A stretch of 32,688 bases of DNA from Microtetraspora glauca (GTDB lineage: Bacteria > Actinomycetota > Actinomycetes > Streptomycetales > Streptomycetaceae), in the NCBI GenBank assembly GCA_000721275.1, contig JOFO01000058.1:1-32688 (forward strand). Reading direction: 5' to 3'. Within the stretch, counting starts at the first letter, position 1. Every line of letters begins with the position of its first letter. Made by a program: the position numbers and the translations under genes. The notes below the pieces were generated by a model. That model searched no databases. It was given only the letters and a program-made list of their open reading frames with translations, and was not told the origin of the DNA. Below are positions 7,922 to 17,589 of the stretch, piece by piece.

Positions 7922-8518
7922 ATGAGCCAGGGCGAGGTGCTCGACTTCGAGGAGTACGTCCGCACGCGGCAGGACGCGCTGCTGCGCAGTGCCCGCCGGC
8001 TCGTCCCTGACCCGGTCGACGCGCAGGACCTGCTGCAGACCGCCCTGGTCCGCACGTACGGCCGGTGGGACGGGATCGCGGACAAGTCGCTGGCCGACGC
8101 GTACCTGCGCCGGGTCATGATCAACACGCGGACGGAGTGGTGGCGGGCGCGCCGGCTGGAGGAGGTGCCCACCGAGCAGCTTCCGGACGCGAGCGTCGAG
8201 GACCCGACCGAGCAGCACGCCGACCGGGCCCTGCTGATGGACATCCTGCGGGTGCTGGCGCCGAAGCAGCGCAGCGTCGTGGTGCTGCGGCACTGGGAGC
8301 AGATGAGCACCGAGGAGACGGCCGCGGCACTCGGCATGTCGACCGGTACCGTGAAGTCGACGCTCCACCGCGCGCTCGCCCGGCTCCGCCAGGAGCTGGA
8401 GAGCCGGGACCTGAACGCCCTCGCCCTGGGGCGGCCCGTGGAGCGGACCGGAGGACAGCGGCCGGCTGCGGCGGCCGTACGAGGCGATGAGGGAGGGCGC
8501 GAGCGGTGCGCGGCCTAG
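7922..8518 (+). CDS. sigE: ECF RNA polymerase sigma factor SigE
   Basis: A 198-residue ECF sigma factor. Region 2 includes DAQDLLQTALVRTYGRW, and region 4 has the helix-turn-helix MSTEETAAALGMSTGTVKSTLHRALARL. The first 160 residues match, from memory, S. coelicolor SigE closely; the C-terminal 25 residues before the final RERCAA look longer. SigE directs the response to cell-wall damage and has no anti-sigma factor; its level is set by the CseB/CseC system encoded next to it. I chose ATG 7922 rather than GTG 7907 because GGAGG (7909-7913) sits 8 nt upstream and family members begin near GEVLDFEEYV. The stop lies inside cseA (13-bp overlap). Confidence 0.96.
   Translation: MSQGEVLDFEEYVRTRQDALLRSARRLVPDPVDAQDLLQTALVRTYGRWDGIADKSLADAYLRRVMINTRTEWWRARRLEEVPTEQLPDASVEDPTEQHADRALLMDILRVLAPKQRSVVVLRHWEQMSTEETAAALGMSTGTVKSTLHRALARLRQELESRDLNALALGRPVERTGGQRPAAAAVRGDEGGRERCAA
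8459..8477 (+). terminator. Hairpin in the 3' end of sigE, possible attenuator
   Basis: CGGCCG-N7-CGGCCG forms a perfect 6-bp stem within the last codons of sigE. It has no U-tract. In S. coelicolor most sigE transcripts end just after sigE; here no intergenic space exists, so any attenuator must be in coding sequence. The evidence is weak. Confidence 0.25.
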
Positions 8519-9303
8519 ACGACGGCGAAGTCGGCGACGGCAGAACCGGCGACCGCGCCGGCGGAGGCGTCGGGACGGGAGCCGGAGCCCGGGGCGGAGT
8601 GCCCCGGGGGGCCGGTACGAAGGCGGCGGGTGTCACGGCGATGGCCGGGCTCGCCGCCCTCGGGCTGTTCGTGGCCTCGTGCTCGACGGGCGGCACCGGG
8701 TCGCGCGACGAGGGCGCGGCGCGCGCCGAGGCGACGGCCGCCGCCGCCCCGACCCCGCCGGCCTCGTCGGACGCGGACGCGGCGAAGGCGGCCCAGCGGG
8801 TGGACCCGATCGCGCTGCTCAAGGGCGATCCGAAGCTCGGCGCGCGGGTGAAGGCCGACCTGAAGCCGTGCGTGGCCGACGCGTACCCGGTGGACTCGTC
8901 GTACGGCAATCTCACGGACGGCAGCGCGCCCGACGTCGTCGTCAACGTGATGACCTGCGGGGACGCGGTCGGGATCGGCACCTACGTCTACCGCAAGCGG
9001 TCCGGCGGGAGCACCGACTCCGGCACGGCCACCGCCGACGGCTACGAGAACGTCTTCATGGCCGAGGACGCGGCGGTCTACGGCACGATCGACCGCGGCG
9101 ACCTCATCGTGACGAAGCAGGTGTACGCGGAGGACGACCCGGTCGCGTACCCGTCGGGCGAGGACGTGATCACGTACCGCTGGTCGGGGAACCGGTTCAC
9201 CCAGCACGACTGGGTGCACAACGACTACAGCCGGGCCGTCGGCGAGGGCGACGGGACGGCCGAGCAGCCGGAACCGGTGCCGGAACCTTCCGCCTCCGGC
9301 TGA
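8506..9303 (+). CDS. cseA: Lipoprotein CseA, modulator of the sigE system
   Basis: A 265-residue lipoprotein. The lipobox is VASC with the modified cysteine at residue 59 (LFVASCS), followed by an Ala/Glu-rich stretch and a beta-rich extracytoplasmic domain with paired cysteines (LKPCVADAY ... VMTCGDAVG). CseA is known to dampen sigE expression from outside the membrane. Two starts compete. GTG 8506 has a good GGGAGG and overlaps the sigE stop, suggesting translational coupling, but gives a very long signal region. GTG 8599 gives an ordinary 28-residue lipoprotein signal (PRGAGTKAAG then hydrophobic). I list 8506; the mature protein is the same. It is part of the sigE-cseABC operon. Confidence 0.88.
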   Translation: MRGLDDGEVGDGRTGDRAGGGVGTGAGARGGVPRGAGTKAAGVTAMAGLAALGLFVASCSTGGTGSRDEGAARAEATAAAAPTPPASSDADAAKAAQRVDPIALLKGDPKLGARVKADLKPCVADAYPVDSSYGNLTDGSAPDVVVNVMTCGDAVGIGTYVYRKRSGGSTDSGTATADGYENVFMAEDAAVYGTIDRGDLIVTKQVYAEDDPVAYPSGEDVITYRWSGNRFTQHDWVHNDYSRAVGEGDGTAEQPEPVPEPSASG

Positions 9304-9304
9304 T

Positions 9305-9331
9305 CCCGCCCCTCCCCCGCCCCCCACCCCC
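9305..9331 (+). other. C-tract / template-strand G-quadruplex motif
   Basis: Five cytosine runs of 3, 4, 5, 6 and 5 bases are separated by single bases in the 47-bp cseA-cseB gap. The minus (template) strand therefore has five G-runs with 1-nt loops, a canonical parallel G-quadruplex. In RNA it is a C-rich, G-poor, unstructured stretch of the kind that Rho can use. The cseB ribosome-binding site GAAGGA follows at 9335-9340. Confidence 0.6.
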
Positions 9332-9350
9332 ACCGAAGGACCCCCGCACG

Positions 9351-10061
9351 ATGGCCGAGACCCATGTCCTGTTCGTCGAGGACGACGACGTCATCCGCGA
9401 GGCCACCCAGCTCGCCCTGGAGCGGGACGGCTTCCGCGTCACCGCGATGCCGGACGGGCTGTCCGGCCTCGACGCGTTCCGCGCCCACCGCCCGGACATC
9501 GCGCTGCTCGACGTGATGCTGCCCGGGATGGACGGCGTCAGCCTCTGCCGCCGCATCCGCGACGAGTCGACCGTCCCGGTGATCATGCTGTCGGCGCGCG
9601 CCGACTCCATCGACGTCGTCCTCGGTCTGGAGGCAGGCGCCGACGACTACGTGACGAAGCCCTTCGACGGGGCCGTGCTGATGGCCCGCATCCGGGCCGT
9701 GCTGCGCCGGTTCGGCCACGCGGCCGGGAACGGGGCGGGCGACGGGGCGGCGGAGCACGCCGGGGACGGCGGGCCGCTGGTCTTCGGCGACGGGGACCTG
9801 GTGGTCGACACCGAGGGCATGGAGGTGCGGCGGGGCGGCGAGCCGGTGGCGCTGACGCCGACCGAGATGCGGCTGCTGCTGGAGTTCTCGTCCGCGCCGA
9901 ACACCGTGCTCTCCCGCGACAAGCTCCTGGAGCGGGTCTGGGACTACGGCTGGGGCGGGGACACCCGCGTCGTCGACGTGCACGTGCAGCGGCTGCGGGC
10001 CAAGATCGGCCAGGACCGGATCGAGACGGTCCGCGGCTTCGGCTACAAGCTCCGGGGCTGA
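9351..10061 (+). CDS. cseB: Response regulator CseB (OmpR/PhoB family)
   Basis: A 236-residue two-component response regulator. The receiver domain (1-120) has the acidic pair in VEDDD, phospho-acceptor D54 (LLDVMLPGMDG), S81 in the switch position and K103 (VTKPFD). The winged-helix DNA-binding domain fills about 140-236 (LTPTEMRLLLEFS, VDVHVQRLRAKIG). CseB, phosphorylated by CseC, activates the sigE promoter. The ATG at 9351 is preceded by GAAGGA. Only 3 bases separate its stop from the cseC start, so the two are translated together. Confidence 0.96.
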   Translation: MAETHVLFVEDDDVIREATQLALERDGFRVTAMPDGLSGLDAFRAHRPDIALLDVMLPGMDGVSLCRRIRDESTVPVIMLSARADSIDVVLGLEAGADDYVTKPFDGAVLMARIRAVLRRFGHAAGNGAGDGAAEHAGDGGPLVFGDGDLVVDTEGMEVRRGGEPVALTPTEMRLLLEFSSAPNTVLSRDKLLERVWDYGWGGDTRVVDVHVQRLRAKIGQDRIETVRGFGYKLRG

Positions 10062-10064
10062 TCG

Positions 10065-11381
10065 GTGAGAGCGCTCCCGCTCCGCACCGGCGTCCGCTGG
10101 AAGATCGCCCTGGCCATCGCGGCGGTCGGCGCGCTGATCGCGGTCACCCTCAGCGTCGTCGTGCACAACGCCGCCCGCATCTCGATGCTGGACAACGCGC
10201 GCGAGGTGCAGATGGAGCGGCTGCTCTTCGCCCAGCGCCTGTACGAGACCTCCAAGCCGAAGGAGCCGCGCTTCGGCGCCAAGCTCAACGACCCGGCGCT
10301 CCCGGACCAGCTCGACCAGCTGATGCGCGACCAGCGGCGGGGCACGTACGTGCAGGAGCACCGGCACGGCGGGCCGCCGGACGTGTGGGCGGCGGTGCCG
10401 CTCGCCAACGGCGACGTGCTGTCGCTGCACATCCCGTTCGCCGACCGCAGCGCCACGATCATGAAAGACCTGGACCGGGCGCTGGTCATCGGCTCGGTGT
10501 CGGTGGTGTTCGGCGGCTGCGCACTCGGCATCCTCGTCGGCGGGCAGCTGTCCCGGCGGCTGCGGAAGGCCGCCGCGGCGGCCGGGCGGGTCGCCCAGGG
10601 CAACGGCGACGTGCGGGTCCGGGACGCCGTCGGCGGAGTCGTACGGGACGAGACCGACGACCTGGCGTGGGCGATCGACTCGCTCACCGACGCCCTCCAC
10701 GAGCGGATCGAGGCCGAGCGGCGGGTCACCGCGGACATCGCGCACGAGCTGCGCACCCCGGTGACCGGGCTGCTCACGGCCGCCGAGCTGCTGCCCCCGG
10801 GCCGGCCGACCGAGCTGGTGCGGGACCGGGCGCAGGCGATGCGGACGCTGGTCGAGGACGTCCTGGAGGTGGCCCGGCTCGACGGGGCGTCGGAGCGGGC
10901 CGAGCTCCAGGAGATCGCGCTGGGCGAGTTCGTGGAGCGCCGGGTGCGGTCGGTGTTCCCGGACGCGGAGGTCCGGGTGGTGCACGAGTCCTGGGTGTCG
11001 ACGGACCCGCGCCGCCTGGAGCGGATCCTCGGCAATCTGCTGGCCAACGCCGCCAAGCACGGCAAGGGCCCGGTGGAGGTCACCGTGGAGGGCCGGGTGG
11101 TACGCGTGCGGGACCACGGCCCCGGTTTCCCGGAGGCCCTGCTCCGCGACGGCCCGAGCCGCTTCCGTACGGGCACGAGCGACCGCGCGGGGCAGGGCCA
11201 CGGTCTGGGCCTGACGATCGCGGCCGGCCAGGCGCGGGTCCTCGGTGCCCGGCTGACCTTCCGGAACGTGGCCTCCGAGGCGGCACCGGAGGGGGTCGGC
11301 GGGGCCGTGGCGGTGCTGTGGCTGCCGGACCACGCGCCGACGAACACGGGCAGCTTCCCGATCCTGCGGCTGCCGGAGTAG
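10065..11381 (+). CDS. cseC: Sensor histidine kinase CseC
   Basis: A 438-residue membrane kinase. The first membrane helix is at about 10-30, an extracytoplasmic sensor domain follows, and a second helix is at about 140-162 (VIGSVSVVFGGCALGILVGG). A HAMP-like linker leads to the HisKA helix with H227 in DIAHELRTPVTG. The ATPase domain shows an N-box NLLANAAKHG (N328), G1 DHGPG and G2 GQGHGLGL. It senses cell-wall damage, as in the vancomycin and lysozyme responses studied in S. coelicolor, and phosphorylates CseB. The GTG at 10065 is coupled to cseB. It is the last gene of the operon, followed by a strong terminator. Confidence 0.95.
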   Translation: MRALPLRTGVRWKIALAIAAVGALIAVTLSVVVHNAARISMLDNAREVQMERLLFAQRLYETSKPKEPRFGAKLNDPALPDQLDQLMRDQRRGTYVQEHRHGGPPDVWAAVPLANGDVLSLHIPFADRSATIMKDLDRALVIGSVSVVFGGCALGILVGGQLSRRLRKAAAAAGRVAQGNGDVRVRDAVGGVVRDETDDLAWAIDSLTDALHERIEAERRVTADIAHELRTPVTGLLTAAELLPPGRPTELVRDRAQAMRTLVEDVLEVARLDGASERAELQEIALGEFVERRVRSVFPDAEVRVVHESWVSTDPRRLERILGNLLANAAKHGKGPVEVTVEGRVVRVRDHGPGFPEALLRDGPSRFRTGTSDRAGQGHGLGLTIAAGQARVLGARLTFRNVASEAAPEGVGGAVAVLWLPDHAPTNTGSFPILRLPE

Positions 11382-11398
11382 GCCCGGGGGGGTACGCG

Positions 11399-11442
11399 CG
11401 CGTGGGGCCGGGCTTTACGGCCGTAAAACCCGGCCCCACGCG
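11399..11442. terminator. Bidirectional terminator between cseC and MFS gene
   Basis: A 22-bp inverted repeat centred at 11420/11421 with a single mismatch (C11413 against A11428). The stem runs CGTGGGGCCGGG then TTTACGG and its complement. It lies between two convergent stops (11381 and 11455). The inner TTTACGG/CCGTAAA core supplies short T-runs for both directions. Confidence 0.85.
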
Positions 11443-11454
11443 TGTGCGCTGCCG

Positions 11455-13032
11455 CTAGACGGTCTCGGCGACCTTCGCCGTGTCCTCGCCGGCCGGCTTC
11501 TCCGCGGGCGCCGGGCCGGCGCCGCGCAGTGCGACCTCCTTGACGAAGAAGGCGAGGACGAAGCCGATCACGGCGACCGCCGCACCGACGAGGAAGGCGG
11601 AGTGGGTGCCGACGGCGACCGCGTGCTGGTACGCCTCGCGCAGCGCCACCGGCAGCTTCGCCAGGCTCGCCGCGTCGAGCTGGGCGGTCCGCTCGGTGAC
11701 GGCGCCGCCGCCGCCCGCGGCCATCTCGTCCTGGACCCGGCCGGTGAAGAGCGCGCCCATGACGGCGACGCCGAACGAGGAGCCGAGGGTCCGGAAGAGG
11801 GTGGTGGAGCTGGAAGCCACGCCCATGTCCTTCATCTCGACGCTGTTCTGCGCGACGAGCATGGTGATCTGCATCAGGAAGCCCATGCCGGCGCCGAGCA
11901 GCGCCATGTAGAGCCCCGAGACCAGCCGGGTCGTGCCGGTGTCCATCGTGGAGAGCAGGAACAGGCCGGCGGTCATCAGGGCGCCGCCCGCCAGCGGGAA
12001 GGCCTTGTACCGGCCGGTGCTGGTGGTGACCCGGCCGACGACCAGCGAGACGACCATCATCGCCATCAGCATCGGCAGGAGCAGCAGGCCGGAGTTGGTG
12101 GCCGAGGCGCCCTGCACGGACTGCTGGAAGATCGGCAGGTAGAGGACCGCGCCGAACATGACGAAGCCGGTGATGAAGCCGATCAGCGACATGAGCGTGA
12201 AGTTGCGGCTGCGGAAGATGTGCAGCGGCACGATCGGGTCGCTCGCGCGGGTCTCCACGTACAGGAAGGCGGCGAGGGCGGCGGCGCCGGTGACCGCGAG
12301 GCCGACGATGGTGGCCGAGCCCCAGGCGTACTCCGTGCCGCCCCACGTGGTGACGAGGACGATCGCGGTGATGCCGACGGTCAGCAGCGCGGCGCCGGCG
12401 AAGTCGATCGGGGTGCCGGCCGCCCGCCGCTTCTTCGGCAGGTGGAGGACGGCGGTGACCATGGCGAGGGCGACGGCGCCCAGCGGCAGGTTGATGTAGA
12501 AGGACCAGCGCCAGCCCCAGTGGTCGGTGATGGTGCCGCCGACCAGCGGCCCGCCGATCATGGCGAGGGCCATCACGCCGGCCATCATGCCCTGGTACCT
12601 GCCCCGCTCCCGGGGCGGGATCAGATCGCCGATGATCGCCATCACGCCGACCATGAGACCGCCGGCGCCGAGGCCCTGGACGGCACGGAAGGCGATGAGC
12701 TGGCCCATGTCCTGGGCCATGCCGCTGAGCGCCGAGCCGATCAGGAACATCACGATCGAGGTGAGGAAGACGCCCTTGCGGCCGTACATGTCGCCGAGCT
12801 TGCCCCAGAGGGGGGTGGAGGCGGCCGTGGCGAGAGTGTAGGCGGTGACGACCCAGGAGAGGTGCTCGAGCCCGCCCAGCTCGCCGACGATCGTCGGCAT
12901 CGCGGTGCCGATGATCATGTTGTCCAGCATCGCGAGGAGCATCGCGATCATCAGGGCGAGGAGGGCGACCCGCACGCTGCGCTGCGGTTTCTGCTCTCCC
13001 TGCCCCTGTTTCGCTGCTGCGGTGTCCGTCAT
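11455..13032 (-). CDS. MFS drug efflux transporter, DHA2 (EmrB/QacA) type
   Basis: A 525-residue, 14-helix major facilitator. Motif A is GKLGDMYGRKGVF between helices 2 and 3, and the antiporter motif C region is GPLVGGTITDHWGWRWSFYINLP. An extracytoplasmic loop near residues 420-460 (VQDEMAAGGGGAVTERT) precedes the last helix, and an acidic, Ala/Pro-rich cytoplasmic tail ends the protein. Family members export lipophilic cations, antibiotics or dyes in exchange for protons. The ATG at 13032 has AGGGACGG upstream. It is divergent from a tetR-family gene 104 bp away, the classic pump/repressor layout, so drug-inducible expression is likely. The substrate is unknown. Confidence 0.95.
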   Translation of the reverse strand: MTDTAAAKQGQGEQKPQRSVRVALLALMIAMLLAMLDNMIIGTAMPTIVGELGGLEHLSWVVTAYTLATAASTPLWGKLGDMYGRKGVFLTSIVMFLIGSALSGMAQDMGQLIAFRAVQGLGAGGLMVGVMAIIGDLIPPRERGRYQGMMAGVMALAMIGGPLVGGTITDHWGWRWSFYINLPLGAVALAMVTAVLHLPKKRRAAGTPIDFAGAALLTVGITAIVLVTTWGGTEYAWGSATIVGLAVTGAAALAAFLYVETRASDPIVPLHIFRSRNFTLMSLIGFITGFVMFGAVLYLPIFQQSVQGASATNSGLLLLPMLMAMMVVSLVVGRVTTSTGRYKAFPLAGGALMTAGLFLLSTMDTGTTRLVSGLYMALLGAGMGFLMQITMLVAQNSVEMKDMGVASSSTTLFRTLGSSFGVAVMGALFTGRVQDEMAAGGGGAVTERTAQLDAASLAKLPVALREAYQHAVAVGTHSAFLVGAAVAVIGFVLAFFVKEVALRGAGPAPAEKPAGEDTAKVAETV

Positions 13033-13041
13033 GACCGTCCC

Positions 13042-13108
13042 TTACTTGCCGCCCGGCTAGTTACTACACTGGGGACGGTAGGCGCGTCACTTGCCGGTCG
13101 TCAAGTAA
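13042..13108. promoter_or_regulatory. TetR operator candidates and divergent promoters
   Basis: TTACTTG stands at 13042-13048 and its complement CAAGTAA at 13102-13108. The latter is part of ACTTG-N8-CAAGT (13089-13106). On the plus strand TTACTT-N17-TACACT (13042-13070) could be the tetR promoter. On the minus strand TTGACG with an 18-bp gap to TACCGT could drive the pump. The repeats sit on both, suiting repression of pump and regulator together. Confidence 0.5.
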
Positions 13109-13136
13109 GTTTTGTGGAAAGTGGGAGTGAACAGCC

Positions 13137-13688
13137 ATGGCCCGAGGCAACACCCGGCAGCGCATCCAGGACGTGGCCCTCGAACTCTTCGCCGAGCAGG
13201 GCTACGAGAAGACCTCGCTGCGGGAGATCGCGGAACGCCTCGACGTCACCAAGGCCGCGCTGTACTACCACTTCAAGACCAAGGAAGACATCATCATCGG
13301 GATCTTCCAGGATCTGACGCGCCCGATGGACGAACTGCTCGCCTGGGCCGCCGACCAGCCGCGCACCCTGGAGACCAAGCGGGAGATCCTGCGCCGCTAC
13401 CAGGTCTGCCTGCTGGCCGCGGCCCCGCTGTTCCGCTTCATGCACGAGAACCAGGCGACCGTCCGCGAGCTCAGCATCGGCCTCACCTTCAAGGAGCGGC
13501 TGCTCGCGCTGTACGAGCTCATCGAGCAGCCCGAGGCGCCGATGAAGGACCGGGTCCGGGCCATGAGCTCCATCTTCACGCTGCACGCGGGCACGTTCTT
13601 CATGCAGGACGAGGGCGACCCCCAGGAGCGGCGGGAAGCCGTCCTGGAGGTCGCCCTCGATCTGATGGAGCAGGCCCACCGGGCCTGA
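13137..13688 (+). CDS. TetR-family transcriptional regulator
   Basis: A 183-residue TetR repressor. The N-terminal helix-turn-helix is canonical: RIQDVALELFAEQGYEKTSLREIAERLDVTKAALYYHFKTKEDI is spread over residues 9-51, with the YYHF recognition helix end at 43-46. The C-terminal ligand domain is helical and variable. The ATG at 13137 starts the reading frame; the GGGAG at 13123-13127 is 9 nt upstream. It is divergent from the efflux pump and very probably represses it and itself through the TTACTTG repeats between them. The inducer is unknown. Its stop is 12 bp from the convergent M23 gene, with a GACGCG-TC-CGCGTC hairpin in the gap. Confidence 0.94.
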   Translation: MARGNTRQRIQDVALELFAEQGYEKTSLREIAERLDVTKAALYYHFKTKEDIIIGIFQDLTRPMDELLAWAADQPRTLETKREILRRYQVCLLAAAPLFRFMHENQATVRELSIGLTFKERLLALYELIEQPEAPMKDRVRAMSSIFTLHAGTFFMQDEGDPQERREAVLEVALDLMEQAHRA

Positions 13689-13700
13689 GACGCGTCCGCG

Positions 13701-14426
13701 TCAGATGGTCACGCCGTGGGTCCGCAGGAACGCGGCCGGGTTGACGGCGGAGCCGTAGTTCGGGGTCGTGCGGATCTCGAAGTGCAGGTGCGGGCCGGAG
13801 GAGTTCCCGGTGTTGCCCGAGAGGGCGATCCGCTGGCCGGCGACGACCTTCTGGCCGAGGTGGACCTTGATCTTCGACAGGTGGGCGTACTGGGAGTACG
13901 TGCCGTTGGCGTGCCGGACCACGATCGCGTTGCCGTACGCGGGGCCGTCGCCGCCGCCGTTCGGGCCGGCCTTCACGACGGTGCCGGAGCCCGCGGCCTT
14001 GACCGGGGTGCCGACCGGGACGGCGAAGTCCTGGCCGGAGTGCTTGTGGGACCACATGGCGCCGCCCTGGTTGTAGCTGGCGGTGAGGGTGTAGCGGGTG
14101 ACCGGCTTGACCCAGCCCTTGGCCTTCTTCGCGGCGGCCGGCTTGGCGGCGGCCTTCGCGGCGGCGGCCTTCACCTGAGCGGCCTTGACCTTGGCGGCCT
14201 TGGCCTTGGCGGCCTTCGCCTGGGCGGCGGCCTTGAGCTGAGCGGCCTTGGCCTGGGCGGCGGCCTGCGCCTCGACAGCGGCGGCCGCGGTACCGGCGAC
14301 CGGGGCGGCCTTGCTCTCGGCGGCGAAGGCGGACCCGGCTCCGGCCACCAGCGACGCTCCCAGGCCGGCGGTGGCGAGGGCGACGGCGGTGGCACGGACG
14401 GCGGGGTTCATGACGCGCTTCGACAT
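13701..14426 (-). CDS. Secreted M23-family peptidase (LytM-type)
   Basis: A 241-residue zinc endopeptidase predicted to cut peptidoglycan cross-bridges. A Sec signal peptide covers 1-35 (SKR ... GSAFA, cut before AES). Residues 45-105 are an Ala/Lys/Gln repeat. The peptidase domain starts near 110: the zinc ligands are H129 and D133 in HKHSGQD, and H215 in HLHFE, with H182 and H213 also in place. The ATG at 14426 is preceded by GGAGG 11 nt upstream and gives an ideal signal peptide; a longer reading to 14582 would put 52 unlikely residues before it. The gene is preceded by a 640-bp non-coding gap and converges with tetR. Control may involve the inverted repeats upstream. Confidence 0.93.
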   Translation of the reverse strand: MSKRVMNPAVRATAVALATAGLGASLVAGAGSAFAAESKAAPVAGTAAAAVEAQAAAQAKAAQLKAAAQAKAAKAKAAKVKAAQVKAAAAKAAAKPAAAKKAKGWVKPVTRYTLTASYNQGGAMWSHKHSGQDFAVPVGTPVKAAGSGTVVKAGPNGGGDGPAYGNAIVVRHANGTYSQYAHLSKIKVHLGQKVVAGQRIALSGNTGNSSGPHLHFEIRTTPNYGSAVNPAAFLRTHGVTI

Positions 14427-14533
14427 ACGGGGGAAGACCTCCGGACAGAACGGGACCCGACGCGATCGGTGCGTTGCGCCGGGCTGGCCGTTCCTTGGTA
14501 ACCCGCCACCCAGGTCATCCCAAAACACCCCAT

Positions 14534-14552
14534 CTACGACATCAGGTCGTAG
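14534..14552. promoter_or_regulatory. Inverted repeat upstream of M23 gene
   Basis: CTACGAC-ATCAG-GTCGTAG is a perfect 7-bp inverted repeat with a 5-bp spacer, 108 bp before the M23 start codon. It could be a repressor or activator site, or an RNA hairpin in the leader. I do not recognise the regulator. Confidence 0.4.
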
Positions 14553-14695
14553 CGATCTCTCCTGGAATACGACCCTTGACACCGTAGGGCCCCGTCCGCG
14601 AAATCGGACATATCAACCCACACTTCCGGGTTTAACCGCATGTCGCCGGGGCCCCGAAAGGCCCGAAAGACGGCGCGGCGCCCGATTCAGCCCAC

Positions 14696-14713
14696 TCGGG
14701 ACCTAGGTCCCGA
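14696..14713. promoter_or_regulatory. 18-bp palindrome resembling a DosR/DevR box
   Basis: TCGGGACCTAGGTCCCGA is perfectly palindromic. It matches the GGGAC...GTCCC frame of the mycobacterial DosR box (TTSGGGACTWWAGTCCCSAA), with CTAG in the centre. NarL-type DevR/OsdR regulators of Streptomyces use related sites. It lies 270 bp before the M23 start on the M23 side of the clpC terminators. Confidence 0.45.
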
Positions 14714-14968
14714 TGGTTGACCCCTGAACGTCCGGATTCATCCCCCCGCCGGCCTACGACTCCGTCTAGTACCCCCGAAAACCCCTGTGCGCCTTGTCAC
14801 CGCGCACCCCCTGCCATTGGGACCTGCGTCACGCAACCGGAGCACCCGGAACGCCGTCCGGAGCCCCGGCTGCGGCGGGCCGTGAGAGCCACCGGAGGCG
14901 CCCCGGGACCGGCTCGGGAACGCCCGGCCGGGGCCGGACCCGGGTCTCCGCCGGCGCCTGCGCGGGCC

Positions 14969-15037
14969 TGCCGGGGTCTGTGCCCCGGCAGTGCGAAAGG
15001 GGCGGCCCCGGAACCGTGTGGTTCCGGGGCCGCCCCT
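14969..15037 (-). terminator. Double hairpin terminator of clpC
   Basis: Reading from clpC, the first hairpin has 18-bp perfect arms (15020-15037 and 14998-15015) with a 4-nt loop. A second has 8-bp perfect arms (14983-14990 and 14969-14976) with a 6-nt loop, 7 bp further on. Only a short TTT follows the first stem, typical of Streptomyces terminators that lack long U-tracts. Confidence 0.85.
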
Positions 15038-15066
15038 GCTGAGCCGCTACGCGCTCGGCGCGTGCG

Positions 15067-17589
<2,523 letters not shown>

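Larger units (their letters stand above)
14427..14968. other. Non-coding gap upstream of M23 gene
   Basis: The longest open frames here are Arg/Pro-rich shadows with poor codon bias, and I see no tRNA. The gap holds CTACGAC-N5-GTCGTAG (14534-14552), AACCC-N8-GGGTT nested in GACAT/ATGTC (about 14606-14644), two CCCGAAAG copies near 14653, and the 18-bp palindrome at 14696. It has a lower GC content than its surroundings in places. A long leader of the M23 mRNA or an unannotated small RNA is possible. Confidence 0.4.

Noticed and set aside
8487..9350. An alternative plus-strand frame extending CseB upstream
   Set aside because: It is the shadow of cseA in another frame. CseB starts at 9351 with a GAAGGA site and normal receiver-domain N-terminus.
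14427..14560. c-di-AMP (ydaO-type) riboswitch in the M23 leader, suggested by disA in the window and by wall-hydrolase targets in Streptomyces
   Set aside because: I could not find the conserved core (such as the CCGAACCCGUCAGCU segment) in the leader. A covariance-model search with the ydaO family would settle it.
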